64,000 nucleotides of DNA from Streptomyces tibetensis (GCF_007655005.1 NZ_SZVW01000002.1:186001-250000), one strand, 5' to 3'. Positions 47,217 to 56,867 are shown, counted from the stretch's first letter. Translations and numbers: made by a program. Notes: generated by a model from the sequence alone, not told the origin.

Positions 47217-48278
47217 ATGACGAGGAAGAGCGGGGTCGCGAGCCGTAGCACCATCCGGGACGTGGCGGCGCGCGCGGGGGTCTCCGCGTCGACGGTGTCC
47301 CGGGTGCTGGGCGGGGTGTATCCGGTGAGCGCGGCGACGCGCGGAAGCGTGATGCGGGCGGTCCGCGAGCTGGACTACGTGGCCGACGCCCGGGCGAAGG
47401 CGATCGCCGGCGCCGGCACGCCCACCCTCGCCTTCGTGCTGGAGGACATCACCGGCCCGTCGTTCGCGCACATGGCCCACGGCGTGGAGCGTGAGGCGAC
47501 CCGGCTCGGCCATCTCTGCCTGGTGTGCAGCACAGAGGGCGATGTCCACAACGAGCTGGAGTTCGTCGAGATGATGCGCTCCCAGCGGGCCGCCGCCGTG
47601 ATCCTGGTCGGCGGCACGGCCGACACCCCCGCGTACCGCGAACGCACCCACCGCATGGCCGACTCCCTCGCCTCGGTCGGTTCCCGCCTGGTCCTGTGCG
47701 GCCGGCCGCCGCTGGACCCGGGCGCCCCGGTGACGGTCATCGAGTACGACAACGAGGGCGGCGCCCACACCCTGGTCGCCCACGTGCTCGCGCAGGGCCA
47801 CCGCCGGGTGCTGTTCCTCGGCGGCCGGGCGGACCACACGACGGCCCTGGGCCGCGAACGCGGCTACCTCGCGGCGCACCGGGCCCGCGGCCTCACCCCC
47901 GATCCGTCCCTCGTCCTGCACGGCGACTTCACGCGGGACGCCGGCCACCGTCTGATGCACCAGGCCCTCGCGGACGGGCTGGAGTTCAGCGCGGTGGTGG
48001 CGGCCACGGACATGGTCGCGGCGGGTGCCCTCACCGCACTGCACGAAGCGGGCCTGAAGGTGCCGGACGACGTCTCGCTCGCCGGTTACGACGACATTCC
48101 GTTCGCCCGCGATCTGCACCCGGCCCTGACGACGGTCCACGTCCCCTACGAGGAACTGGGCCGTCTCGCCGTCCGGACGGCCCTGGAGCACACCCCGGGT
48201 GCCCCGGACGAACATCTGCTGCTGGGCACGCACGTGGTGGTACGGGACTCGGTGGGTCCTGGTGCTGTGACGGCATAG
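47217..48278 (+). CDS. LacI-family transcriptional regulator (copy 1)
   Basis: A 353-residue repressor from ATG 47217. The HTH is STIRDVAARAGVSASTVSRV, followed by the hinge helix AKAIAGAG, and a periplasmic-binding-protein-like sugar domain (TLAFVLEDITGPSFAHMAHG; VSLAGYDDIPFARDLHPALT). It is a close relative of the LacI gene at 63491 (shared EGDVHNELE/GDDPERELA, AVILVGG, VLCGRPPLDPG/VLVGRPPLEG). The upstream AACCGGTT site is shared with the six-gene operon at 52-61.6 kb, so it or its paralogue may repress that operon. The inducer is unknown, probably a pectic sugar. Confidence 0.93.
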   Translation: MTRKSGVASRSTIRDVAARAGVSASTVSRVLGGVYPVSAATRGSVMRAVRELDYVADARAKAIAGAGTPTLAFVLEDITGPSFAHMAHGVEREATRLGHLCLVCSTEGDVHNELEFVEMMRSQRAAAVILVGGTADTPAYRERTHRMADSLASVGSRLVLCGRPPLDPGAPVTVIEYDNEGGAHTLVAHVLAQGHRRVLFLGGRADHTTALGRERGYLAAHRARGLTPDPSLVLHGDFTRDAGHRLMHQALADGLEFSAVVAATDMVAAGALTALHEAGLKVPDDVSLAGYDDIPFARDLHPALTTVHVPYEELGRLAVRTALEHTPGAPDEHLLLGTHVVVRDSVGPGAVTA

Positions 48279-48300
48279 GTTCCGGCGTCCACGGACCCCT

Positions 48301-49152
48301 CTAACCGACCCGCTGCATCGCCTTCCGGTGCCGTTCCGCCATCGCGGCCCCGGACTCGCGGCGGGCCATCCTGCGCAGGACGGATGGTGCGAGGAGCAGT
48401 CCGGCGACGGCCCAGGCACACAGCACTCCCACCGTCTCCAGATGCCGCCAGGATGCGCCGATCTCGGCAGCGACCGCATCGGCCGGCAGCAGCGCCGAGC
48501 GGAGACCGAGGCCGAGCCAGTAGACGGGGAAGACCTGCCCGACGGTCCGCAGCCACTCGGGCAGCTCCGACAGCGGAAAGTAGATCCCGGAGATCACGAC
48601 GAGTCCCATCACCGGAAGCATCAGCAACCCGACGGTGCGGGGACTGCTGACGAGTGAGCCGACGACTGCGCCCATCGGCAGGGTGGCCAGGAGACCCAGC
48701 GGCACCACCCACACCAGCGTCAGCAACGCTCCGCCGCCCTGCCGGGCCACGCCGTCCACCAGGAACACGCCCACGGCGAAGGGGAGCGCCATGGAGGCGA
48801 GTGCCGTACCCGACACCATGACGATCTTGCCGACCAGGTGGCCGACCATGCCGTGGGGCACCGCCTTGGCCCGCAGCAGGGTGCCGTCCTCGCGCTCGAT
48901 CGCGAGGAGCTGCGCCGTGGTCGTCATCCCGGTGAACGCGAGCGTCATCCCCAGCATGCTCGGCAGCATGAACGCGCCGGTCGAGATGCCGGCGCCCTCC
49001 AGCGGATCGTCCCTGACCAAGTACAGCGGCACGATGAGCAGAACGGTCCACAGCACGTAGCCGAACACGTCCTGGCCGGTGGTGAAGCTCTGCCGAAGTT
49101 CCGTCCAGCCGCGCCGTACTCCCAGCAGCGCCGCGTACCACACCGCACTCAC
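48301..49152 (-). CDS. ABC-2 type exporter permease
   Basis: A 283-residue protein starting at GTG 49152, overlapping the ATPase stop by four bases. It has about six membrane segments (YVLWTVLLIVPLYLVRDDPL; MLPVMGLVVISGIYFPLSEL) and the FPLSELP-type motif seen in ABC-2 (YadH/DrrB-like) permeases. It exports an unknown compound with the ATPase encoded just upstream; drug or lipid export is usual for this group. Confidence 0.9.
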   Translation of the reverse strand: MSAVWYAALLGVRRGWTELRQSFTTGQDVFGYVLWTVLLIVPLYLVRDDPLEGAGISTGAFMLPSMLGMTLAFTGMTTTAQLLAIEREDGTLLRAKAVPHGMVGHLVGKIVMVSGTALASMALPFAVGVFLVDGVARQGGGALLTLVWVVPLGLLATLPMGAVVGSLVSSPRTVGLLMLPVMGLVVISGIYFPLSELPEWLRTVGQVFPVYWLGLGLRSALLPADAVAAEIGASWRHLETVGVLCAWAVAGLLLAPSVLRRMARRESGAAMAERHRKAMQRVG

Positions 49153-50120
49153 GGCGATCCCTCCCCGAAGGCCGGTACGGCCCGCTCATCGGCACCATGG
49201 CCCGACTCGAACTCCCGCACCATCGTCAGGTAGGTGTCCTCCAGGCTTGCCCGGCGCACCTCCAGCCCGCCGATCGCCTCGCCGTGTTCCTCGAACAGCC
49301 GACGGACGAACCGGGTGGACTCGGCCGTGGCCTCCTCGAACGACCGCCCGTCCCGCGTCCAGCGCACCGTGGCCTCGGCCGATGCCCGCCGCGACAGCTC
49401 CTTTGCGGAACCGTCGGCCACGATCCGGCCGCCGGCCAGAATGAGGATCCGGTCGGCGAGCTTCTCCGCCTCGGCCAGGTCGTGCGTGGTCAGCACAACG
49501 GTGGTGTTCTCGTCCGCGAGCCCGCGTACCAGGCCGTGGAACTCGTTCCTCGCCTCCGGGTCCAGGCCGGCCGTCGGCTCGTCCAGAAACAGCACCTCGG
49601 GCCTGCCCACGATGCCGACGGCCACGTCGAAACGCCGGCGCTGCCCGCCGGACAGGGTCCCGACCCGTTTGTCCGCCTGCTCGGTCAGCCCCACTGCGGC
49701 GAGGAGCTCGTCGACGTTCCAGGGGCGCCGCACCAGAGCGGTCGAGTACGGCACGTAGTAGGAGCCGAGATGGGCCAGCAGTTCCCGCACCCGCCACTTG
49801 CCGTGGTCGCGCCAGGACTGCAGCACGATGCCCAGGCGCGCACGCCACCGCTCGTCCCCGTCGGCCGGATCGGTACCGAGGACGGTCACGTCCCCGGCCG
49901 AGCGCATCCGGAAGCCTTCCAGGACCTCGATCGTGGTCGTCTTGCCCGCGCCGTTCGGGCCGAGCAGCAGGACGACTTCGCCCCGCCGGGCCGTGAAGCC
50001 GACACCCTTCAACACGTCCTGGCTGCGGTAGCGCATCCGCAGGTCCCGTACGTCGATGACCGTGTCGCTCTCCGGCGGTGGGCTGCTCCCCACCCCGGAC
50101 AAGGCGTGAGCCGTCGTCAT
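49149..50120 (-). CDS. ABC-2 type exporter ATP-binding protein
   Basis: A 323-residue ATPase from ATG 50120, after GACGGGGGAA. Motifs: Walker A GPNGAGKTT, Q-loop GIVLQSWRDHGK, signature TLSGGQRRRFDVA, Walker B VLFLDEPTAGLD and H-loop TTHDL. The C-terminal extension of about 80 residues is of the DrrA type. It powers the permease whose start overlaps its stop. An 8-bp minisatellite and AT-poor DNA lie upstream. Confidence 0.93.
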   Translation of the reverse strand: MTTAHALSGVGSSPPPESDTVIDVRDLRMRYRSQDVLKGVGFTARRGEVVLLLGPNGAGKTTTIEVLEGFRMRSAGDVTVLGTDPADGDERWRARLGIVLQSWRDHGKWRVRELLAHLGSYYVPYSTALVRRPWNVDELLAAVGLTEQADKRVGTLSGGQRRRFDVAVGIVGRPEVLFLDEPTAGLDPEARNEFHGLVRGLADENTTVVLTTHDLAEAEKLADRILILAGGRIVADGSAKELSRRASAEATVRWTRDGRSFEEATAESTRFVRRLFEEHGEAIGGLEVRRASLEDTYLTMVREFESGHGADERAVPAFGEGSP

Positions 50121-50305
50121 CGGTGTTCCCCCGTCCCTCTCGTGGTCCGTCCTGGCGGGCAGGGGCCGGAGGCCGTGCCGATGTCCGTGCCGGCGTCCGT
50201 GGTCAGGGGACGTGGTGTACGGCTGAGGCTGCCATGGCCTCCTGGCAGCAGCCGTTCGGGCCCTCCCGGGCGAACACATTACCGAACGCTGCAGTTCTCT
50301 CATCG

Positions 50306-50345
50306 CGATCCGGCGATCCGGCGATCCGGCGATCCGGCGATCCGG
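50306..50345. repeat. 8-bp microsatellite CGATCCGG, five copies
   Basis: Five perfect head-to-tail copies of CGATCCGG lie in the 281-bp gap between the ABC exporter start (50120) and the esterase stop (50402). Length change here could alter spacing in the exporter promoter. No gene is seen in the gap. Confidence 0.96.
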
Positions 50346-50401
50346 GGCGAACGTTCCGGTCAGCGCACCGGCCGCGCGGCCGGCCCGGCGGTGCGGCGCC
50401 G

Positions 50402-52018
50402 TCAGCGGCGTCGGAGAGCCCCCGAGCGCCGCAGGCGCCGTACGGCTGACCGCAGTTCCGTGACGCGGCCGTGCGGGTCGTCGACGGGGACCGAGGCCGG
50501 TGTGGATTCCGCGGGCCTGAGGGCGTCGGCCTTCCAGAGGGCGAGTTCACGGTCACGGAGGCCGTGGGCCGTGTACGCCAGGCCGTTCCCGGCGTCCGGC
50601 GCCCGGTCCCCGAAGACGCGCACCGGGTGGGTCGCGTCCCAGCGCTCCCAGCCGGGGTCGCCGTCGGTGGCGAAGCGGACCCACGCCCCGTGGATCGCGT
50701 CGGCCAGTTCCTGCGGGGCGCCCTCGCCGGCGAGTTTCCGCGACTCGGGGACGTCCCCGGTGTCGAAGACGAAGCCCAGCTCCAGCGCGTGGCAGGCGCC
50801 GAGGCCGGGCAGGTTCGAGGGCCAGGCGAACTCGTAGACGTACGACGGTTCCGTGCGGGCGTCGGCCAGGTGGTGCAGGGGTATGCGGAGCAGATGGTCG
50901 GTGACGAGCTGGCCGACGGTCTCCGCCGTGCCGGCCTCGGGGTGCAGGGTGCGGTAGCCGCGCGGGACCTCGCTGCCGCAGTGGCAGCGGGCCATGGCGC
51001 CCGCGAAGGCGACGGCCCCGAGGCGGTCGACGCGGTCCAGGAGGCCGCCCGGCACCAGCCACAGCCTGTGTTCGTCGCGGGTCCAGCCCAGCAGCAGCTC
51101 GACCCCGGGGGCCGCGCCACCGTCCGTGAGGGCCTGGAGGGGATCGCGCGGGACGACGTCGCCGTCGACGACGAGACCGAAGGCGGGCCCGCCGACCACC
51201 GGGCTGCTCAGCCTGCCCACCTCGGCCTGGGTGCGCAGCAGCAGATCGCGGTCGACGGCGGCGAAGGCCTCGGCGGTGGCGGGGATCTTCAGCCGGGAGG
51301 CCATCCGGCGGACCATCCGCCGGACCTTGGCCCGCTCGGACACCTCGGGCGGCCCGCTCTGCAGGACGGCCCGCCGCACCAGCCCCTGGGTCTGCGGGGC
51401 GGCGATGAGGGCGCCGATGCTGATCGCCCCGGCGGACTGGCCGAAGAGGGTGATGCGGCCGGGGTCGCCGCCGAAGGCCTCGACGGCCTCGTGCACCCAG
51501 GTCAGGGCGGCGATCTGGTCGCGCAGGCCGAGGTTCGGGGGCGTGTCCGGGAACAGTCCGTAGCCCTCGACGCCCAGCCGGTAGTTGATGGACACACAGA
51601 CCACGCCGTCGCGGGCGAAGGCATGCCCGTCGTAGACGGGTACGGCAGAAGAACCCCTGGTCAGGGCGCCGCCGTGCAGCCAGACGAGGACGGGGAGGCG
51701 GGCTTTCGGGTCGGGCTGCGGGGTCCAGACGTTGAGGTTGAGGCAGTCGTCGCCGGGCACGACCGGGTCGGACAGGTAGTGGGCGAAGGCGTCGGAGTAC
51801 GGCGGTTTCGGCGGGGTGGGGCCGAAGGCACCGGCGTCGCGGACACCGTCCCAGGGCGGCAGCGGCACGGGCGGCCGGAAGCGGCGGGGACCGAAGGGAG
51901 GGGCCGCGTACGGGATGCCGCGGAAGACCGCGACACCGCGCTCGTACCGGCCCCGCAGCGCGCCGAAGGGCGTGCTCACCACGGGGTCCGCCTGCGGGGC
52001 CGCCTGGTCTGCCGTCAT
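50402..52018 (-). CDS. Carboxylesterase/lipase family protein (type B)
   Basis: A 538-residue alpha/beta hydrolase from ATG 52018. It has the type B carboxylesterase hallmarks: GIPYAAPPFGPRRF near the N terminus, GDDCLNLNVW, the oxyanion-hole WLHGGAL, nucleophile Ser in GRITLFGQSAGA, and a later Glu and His expected for the triad. There is no signal peptide. It would cleave esters of small alcohols or sugars. It lies downstream of the six-gene operon on the same strand, separated from it by an inverted repeat at 52041-52101, so it is probably separately transcribed. Confidence 0.9.
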   Translation of the reverse strand: MTADQAAPQADPVVSTPFGALRGRYERGVAVFRGIPYAAPPFGPRRFRPPVPLPPWDGVRDAGAFGPTPPKPPYSDAFAHYLSDPVVPGDDCLNLNVWTPQPDPKARLPVLVWLHGGALTRGSSAVPVYDGHAFARDGVVCVSINYRLGVEGYGLFPDTPPNLGLRDQIAALTWVHEAVEAFGGDPGRITLFGQSAGAISIGALIAAPQTQGLVRRAVLQSGPPEVSERAKVRRMVRRMASRLKIPATAEAFAAVDRDLLLRTQAEVGRLSSPVVGGPAFGLVVDGDVVPRDPLQALTDGGAAPGVELLLGWTRDEHRLWLVPGGLLDRVDRLGAVAFAGAMARCHCGSEVPRGYRTLHPEAGTAETVGQLVTDHLLRIPLHHLADARTEPSYVYEFAWPSNLPGLGACHALELGFVFDTGDVPESRKLAGEGAPQELADAIHGAWVRFATDGDPGWERWDATHPVRVFGDRAPDAGNGLAYTAHGLRDRELALWKADALRPAESTPASVPVDDPHGRVTELRSAVRRLRRSGALRRR

Positions 52019-52040
52019 TCGTCCACCAGCCTCCTCACCG

Positions 52041-52101
52041 CGCTCGTGCACCGTGAAGATCAGAGCACCTCATTGTGGCCCGGTATTCCGGTGCACGAGC
52101 G
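52041..52101. terminator. 12-bp perfect inverted repeat after the six-gene operon
   Basis: CGCTCGTGCACC at 52041-52052 and GGTGCACGAGCG at 52090-52101, with a 37-bp loop, lie between the alginate-lyase-like gene stop (52121) and the esterase start (52018). The position suits a terminator for the operon; the wide loop also allows an operator for the esterase. Confidence 0.6.
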
Positions 52102-52120
52102 GGTGGGAAGGCTGTTCGGG

Positions 52121-53383
52121 TTACTTGGCGTACATCAGCGTGCCGAAGCCGAGCTGGTCGAACCCGCCGCTGGTGGTGCCGTAGTCACCTCCCCCGCCCT
52201 CGGGGGCGACGGAGGAGCACATCTGGGCGATGTACTTGTCGTCGAGGAGCAGGCGCCGCCCGTAGTGGTAGTGGAGCATCGCCCAGACCGGGCGGACCTG
52301 ACCGCGGGAGTCCGAGCTGATCACCGTCTGTGACTGCTGGGAGCAGGTCTGGCCGGTGCCCCAGGTGTAGGTGGTGAACGGCACGTCCATGTTCAGGTTG
52401 TACTTGGCGACGTACTGGGCGGCCTTCATGAAGCGGCGGCCGTCGTACGAGTAGAGGTCGTCGCCCTGGTTCCAGGCCATCTCGCAGAGCGCGCCCATCT
52501 GGCCCATGCCCATCATGGTGTGGCCCTGGTCGCGGCCCGACTCCTGCCACTGGCCGAGGTCGTAGCCCCCGACGTCTGCGTACAGGAACGGGACGGCGTG
52601 CTGGAGGGAACCGTTTCCGGCGCCGGACTTGAAGTAACCAACAGCCTGGTCGTACTTGGCGGCGTTGTCGGTGAGGATCCCGATGGCCATGATCGAGGCC
52701 ATGTTGCACAGGTCCCAGTTGGCCCAGTAGTTGGTGATGCAGGCGTCGTTGTGGCCGGTCAGGAACTGGTTGTTGAGCGGGTGGAAGACCCTGACCATCA
52801 TCTCCTGGGCGGCGGCGAGGTCGAACGCCGGATAGTCACGCATGAGTTCGCAGGCGTTCGCGAACTGCCAGCCGTAGATGCCGGCGGCGAGGAACCGGTC
52901 GGCGTTGCCGGTGACCGTGGTCAGGGTGTGTGACCAGGCGTTGAGGATGGCGGCGGCGCACTGGGCGTTGGCCTCGGTGCCGCCGACCTTCCAGCGCAGC
53001 GCGTTCTGGTAGGCGGCCGCGATGTCGTTGTAGAGCTGCGGGTAGTTCTCTCCGGTGCCGCCGCGGATGATCGTCGCCGTGGCCCGGTTCGTCCAGGTGG
53101 ACTGGGCGTGGGAGTTGGCGGTCAGCCTGTTCCAGCCGGACAGCCAGGGGTCGTCGCCCGCGGCGACTCTGACCTTGGCGCGGTTGATGTCGCCGGCGTT
53201 GTGGAGCATGCCGGGGTGGGCGAAGGTGGCGGGTGCGGCGCCGGCCGTGGTGGCCGTGGCCGTGGTGGCCGTGGCCGTGGTGCCGAGGGCGAGGGCCGCG
53301 GTGAGGCCGCCGGCGGTCTTGAGCAGACCGCGGCGGCTCACCCGGCCGCCCTCGTGGTGGGTGTGGGGGGAAGTGCGGCTCAT
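52121..53383 (-). CDS. Secreted alginate-lyase-superfamily protein (candidate polysaccharide lyase)
   Basis: A 420-residue protein with a Tat signal (VSRRGLLKTAGGLTAALAL, cleavage near GAA). The rest is one alpha/alpha-toroid domain: FAHPGMLHNAGDINRAKVRV, YWANWDLCNMASIMAIGIL and WQESGRDQGHTMMGMGQMGA, patterns shared with the alginate lyase family (PF05426). Tyr, Asn, His and Arg in those segments are likely catalytic. The upstream neighbour has the same domain, so the two may cut different bonds of one acidic polysaccharide. It is the last gene of the operon. Substrate is not certain: alginate itself is less likely than a pectic or glucuronan polymer in this setting. Confidence 0.8.
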   Translation of the reverse strand: MSRTSPHTHHEGGRVSRRGLLKTAGGLTAALALGTTATATTATATTAGAAPATFAHPGMLHNAGDINRAKVRVAAGDDPWLSGWNRLTANSHAQSTWTNRATATIIRGGTGENYPQLYNDIAAAYQNALRWKVGGTEANAQCAAAILNAWSHTLTTVTGNADRFLAAGIYGWQFANACELMRDYPAFDLAAAQEMMVRVFHPLNNQFLTGHNDACITNYWANWDLCNMASIMAIGILTDNAAKYDQAVGYFKSGAGNGSLQHAVPFLYADVGGYDLGQWQESGRDQGHTMMGMGQMGALCEMAWNQGDDLYSYDGRRFMKAAQYVAKYNLNMDVPFTTYTWGTGQTCSQQSQTVISSDSRGQVRPVWAMLHYHYGRRLLLDDKYIAQMCSSVAPEGGGGDYGTTSGGFDQLGFGTLMYAK

Positions 53384-53408
53384 GTGGGGCTCTCCGATCC
53401 GTGGAGTA

Positions 53409-56400
53409 CTACATGGGGGTGATGCTCACCTCGTCGAACTCGGTGGTGCTGCGGGCCAGGGGGTCGCGGGAGCAGACCACGAGGCCCACGTAGTAGGGGG
53501 CGTCACCGAAGCCGGGGATGTCTCCGTCGGCGAGGGGGGTGAAGGTGGCGCCGTCGGTCGAGGCGGATGCGGTGAAGTGCGTCCCGGTGCGCTTCAGCCG
53601 CAGCAGGCAGGGGGCGGTGACCGCCGCGTTGCCCGTGAAGGCGGACTTTCCGGCGACGGTCGGGCGCAGCATCAGCTGGGCGCTCGTGCCGCCGGTGACG
53701 ATCGCCCCGGCCGCCAGGTCGAACGGCGACAGGGACTTGGCCATGAGCAGGCCGACCCGGTCGCCGGTGGCTCCGGCGCGGGAGACCAGGCGGACGGTGA
53801 CCTCGCAGTCACCGCTGACGGGCCGTCGTACGAACTGGCCCGTCATGCCCTGGTTGTTGACGGCGAGGTCGGTTCCGGCGCCCCGCACCACGAAGGTGCC
53901 GGCCTCGTGGGAGGTGCTGCCGGGGGTCTGGACGGCGACCACGCCGAGGGTGCCGTAGGCGCGGTCGTCGAGGATGACGTCGCCCAGGTCGCCATGGGTC
54001 CAGGGCCCGGGCGGCGGATCGCCGACCGTGAGGGTGAGCGTGCCGGTGGCCTCTCCGGTCGCATTGCCGGCGGTGGTGGTGACGGTGAACTCGCCGATCC
54101 GGGTGGGGGTTCCGGAGATCAGGCCGGTGCGCCGGTCGAGGCGCAGACCGTCGGGCAGTCCCTTCGCGGTGAAGCGGGTGGGCTCGTGCGTGGCTCGCAG
54201 GAGGTGCTGGAAGGGGGCGCCCCGGTTCGTGAAGGCCTCGGTGGACGAGGTGAGTCGGGGCGTGGCGGGGGTCGGCATGGTCGCCTGCGCCGGAGCCGAC
54301 AGCGGGCCGTGTCCGGCGCGGTTCGTCTTCGCCACCGCGTAGTGGTACGTCGTGCCGGGCGTGCCGGTCGCGTCGGCGTGCCGGATGCGGGTGCCGAAGC
54401 CCACGGGGCCGAGGTCCCTCGCGACCGTCTCGAACGGGCCCTTCGCGGAGGTCGAGCGCAGCACCGTGTAGCGGGCCGAGAGGTCCGGGTCGGTCCAGGC
54501 CAGCTCGACCGCGTCGGCACCCGGTGCGGCCCGCAGGTCGCCCGCGGCCCGGGCGGGGCGTGGCACGGACCAGACCTCACCGCCCGTGCGGGAGGTGACG
54601 CTGACGTTGTCGAAGGCGCCGGTGCCGGTCTCGGCGTAGTCCTCGTCGACGCCCAGGCAGGAGGTGAGGGTGAGACCGACGTAGGCCGTTGTGCCCAACT
54701 GGACGTCACTGGTGCCGACTTCGGTCCAGTGGACACCGTCCGGGGAGATGGCGCCGGTGCAGCGGCCGCCCCGGCGGATCACCCGGACCCAGTAGGGCAT
54801 GCGCAGCCGGTAGCCGTCGCCGGCGCCCTCGACGTACGGGGCTTCGAGGGGGGTCGCCGACTCGGGGAGGTCACCGAGGGAGGAGATCGGGAAAGCGGCG
54901 CCGGTCGTGATGGCCGGCTGCTGTGAGGGGGGCACGGGTGTGCTTCCCGTGCCTGTGACCACTCCCTGGGCCTTCGCCCGCACGCTCCACACACCGCTCC
55001 AGGTGTGCAGCGGCAGGCCCTGGATCAGCATGGCCGCGTGCGCGGCGTCCGTGTCCAGGGCGGCCCGGACGGTGACGCCGATCTTGGAGTACTGGGAGCT
55101 GAGCGGCCACACGATCCGGGCCGTGACCGTACCGTCGCCGCGCAGCGGCAGGTACGCCAGGCGGTGGGTGCCGGCGGTGCCGGACGCCTCCAGCACGAAC
55201 CGCTCCCCGTCGAACAGCGCAGAGCCGGGGATCCTGACGTTTGTGACGTCACGGGTCCGCCAGGGACCGGGGAGCCCGGGGACCGCTGCCGCCCAGGCCG
55301 AACGGCCGCTCTCGCCTTGCGAGTTGGCTGCGACGACCTGGTAGTAGGAGGTACGTCCCCGGCGGGCCCGGCGGTCGGTGTACCACGGGTCGGTGATCCC
55401 GGTCGCGAGCTTCTCGTACGGCCCGTCGGCGGCGGCTGCGCGCAGGACGGTGTACGACTCGGCCCACGCCGACGGCAGCCAGGCCAGCGTGACGGATCCC
55501 TCGCCGCCGACCGCCGTGACACCGGCCGGAGCCGTGGGCGCGGACGGCGAGGGGGCCTTCGTGCCGGCGAAGGTGAGGGTGCCCCAGCTGGGCAGGTCGT
55601 CGTTGCTTCCCTCGACGACGCGGGCACCGCCGCCACCGCGGAAGACGGCCGCCTCGGTGAAGGGCGTGTCGAGGCCGCGGACGCCCGCGTAGTGGGCGTA
55701 CGCCATCTCGTAGATCGGGGGCAGGGTGCCGCGCCCGATCGCCGAGACGGACGTCTTGACGTACTTGCCGGTGCGGTCCAGGTCGGGGACGAAGGGCACG
55801 TCGCCGCCGAGGTTGTAGCGGGCGGCGTACTCGACGTTCTTCAGCAGCCGGTTTCCGTCGAAGGCGTACAGGTCGACGCCCTGGTTCCAGGCGACCTGCG
55901 CGGCGTCCGCGAGCAGGCCGACGGCGAGTTGTTCGTGCCCCTGGTCCCGTCCGGACTCCTGGCCCTGTCCGGCGTCCGTGACGATGCGGTGCGGGACACT
56001 GCCGTTGCCCGCCCCGGCGGCGGCGAACCTGAGCGCGTCCTCGAAGAGGGTGGGCTCCTCGCAGAAGACGCCGATGGCCAGGATCGACTGGATGGACGTC
56101 AGGTCCCAGTTGCCGTTGGCGTAGAGCATGTAGCCGGAGATGGCGGGATACCAGACGCGCAGGAACGATTCCTTGCAGCGTTCGACGTCCTCCTCGGCCC
56201 AGCCGTCATAACCGGTGTGGCGGAGCAGCTCGGCGGCGTTGACGAACTTGAAGGCCTGGAGCCCCGCGCCGAGGGGCCCGTCCGCGCCGGTGACGGCGGT
56301 GAGGGACGCCGACCAGGCGTTGAGGATGTCCCGGGACTTGTCCGCGTAGGCGCGCTCGCCGGTGATGCACCACATCAGCGCGGTCTGGTAGGCGGCGGCG

Positions 56401-56867
56401 GAGTCGGCGACGGCCTGGTTCTGGAAGTTGGTCGGGCCACGGCCCCAGGTGGTGATCTGGCCGGTGTTCTGGACGGCGTACGTCGACTTCGAGCGCGCGT
56501 GGGCGGCGAAGGCGAGGTAACCGTCGTGGACCGGGGACTCCTTGGCGGCGACCGCGGCCTTCATCCGGGCCAGGTCGTCGGCGCTGTGCAGCAGACCGGG
56601 GTGGGTGAAGGTGCGCGGTGCGCTGCTGCCCCGGCCTGCGGCCCGGGCCGTGCCGGGGGCGAGCAGTCCGCTCGCGCCCGACGCCAGCAGCAGGGCGGCG
56701 GCCGCACCGCCGAGGAAGCCCCGGCGGCTCGGTGCGAGGGGTGCCGGGTGCCTGCCGGTGATAAGGCTGACGCTCACGGGGTCGGTGCTCGTGAGGTCGG
56801 TGCTCGTGAGGGCGGTGCTCGTGAGGGCGGTGCTCACGGGGTCGGTGCTCATGGGATCGGTGCTCAT
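53409..56867 (-). CDS. Large secreted alginate-lyase-superfamily protein with FnIII and carbohydrate-binding-like domains
   Basis: A 1152-residue protein. ATG 56867 overlaps the stop of the previous gene as ATGA. Residues 1-35 are pentad repeats (MSTDPMSTDPVSTAL...), then a Tat signal (LAPSRRGFLGGAAAALLLAS). The catalytic-like domain (about 80-430) has FTHPGLLHSADDLARMKAAV, NWDLTSIQSILAIGVF and QESGRDQGHEQLAVGLLADA. Then come a fibronectin III domain (SVTLAWLPSAWAESYTVLR), a beta-sandwich resembling DUF1349 (YSKIGVTVRAALDTDAAHAA), a second FnIII, a putative Ig domain (LPDGLRLDRRTGLISGTPT) and a second sandwich at the C terminus. The accessory domains likely bind sugar. Candidate lyase. Confidence 0.82.
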   Translation of the reverse strand: MSTDPMSTDPVSTALTSTALTSTDLTSTDPVSVSLITGRHPAPLAPSRRGFLGGAAAALLLASGASGLLAPGTARAAGRGSSAPRTFTHPGLLHSADDLARMKAAVAAKESPVHDGYLAFAAHARSKSTYAVQNTGQITTWGRGPTNFQNQAVADSAAAYQTALMWCITGERAYADKSRDILNAWSASLTAVTGADGPLGAGLQAFKFVNAAELLRHTGYDGWAEEDVERCKESFLRVWYPAISGYMLYANGNWDLTSIQSILAIGVFCEEPTLFEDALRFAAAGAGNGSVPHRIVTDAGQGQESGRDQGHEQLAVGLLADAAQVAWNQGVDLYAFDGNRLLKNVEYAARYNLGGDVPFVPDLDRTGKYVKTSVSAIGRGTLPPIYEMAYAHYAGVRGLDTPFTEAAVFRGGGGARVVEGSNDDLPSWGTLTFAGTKAPSPSAPTAPAGVTAVGGEGSVTLAWLPSAWAESYTVLRAAAADGPYEKLATGITDPWYTDRRARRGRTSYYQVVAANSQGESGRSAWAAAVPGLPGPWRTRDVTNVRIPGSALFDGERFVLEASGTAGTHRLAYLPLRGDGTVTARIVWPLSSQYSKIGVTVRAALDTDAAHAAMLIQGLPLHTWSGVWSVRAKAQGVVTGTGSTPVPPSQQPAITTGAAFPISSLGDLPESATPLEAPYVEGAGDGYRLRMPYWVRVIRRGGRCTGAISPDGVHWTEVGTSDVQLGTTAYVGLTLTSCLGVDEDYAETGTGAFDNVSVTSRTGGEVWSVPRPARAAGDLRAAPGADAVELAWTDPDLSARYTVLRSTSAKGPFETVARDLGPVGFGTRIRHADATGTPGTTYHYAVAKTNRAGHGPLSAPAQATMPTPATPRLTSSTEAFTNRGAPFQHLLRATHEPTRFTAKGLPDGLRLDRRTGLISGTPTRIGEFTVTTTAGNATGEATGTLTLTVGDPPPGPWTHGDLGDVILDDRAYGTLGVVAVQTPGSTSHEAGTFVVRGAGTDLAVNNQGMTGQFVRRPVSGDCEVTVRLVSRAGATGDRVGLLMAKSLSPFDLAAGAIVTGGTSAQLMLRPTVAGKSAFTGNAAVTAPCLLRLKRTGTHFTASASTDGATFTPLADGDIPGFGDAPYYVGLVVCSRDPLARSTTEFDEVSITPM
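56770..56867. repeat. 15-bp repeat containing the start codon, about six copies
   Basis: Units such as GTGCTCACGGGGTCG (plus strand) repeat every 15 bp from 56770 to the start at 56867. On the coding strand they give pentads MSTDP, MSTDP, VSTAL and so on, so ATG at 56867, ATG at 56852 and GTG at 56837 are all in-frame possible starts before the Tat signal. Confidence 0.9.
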
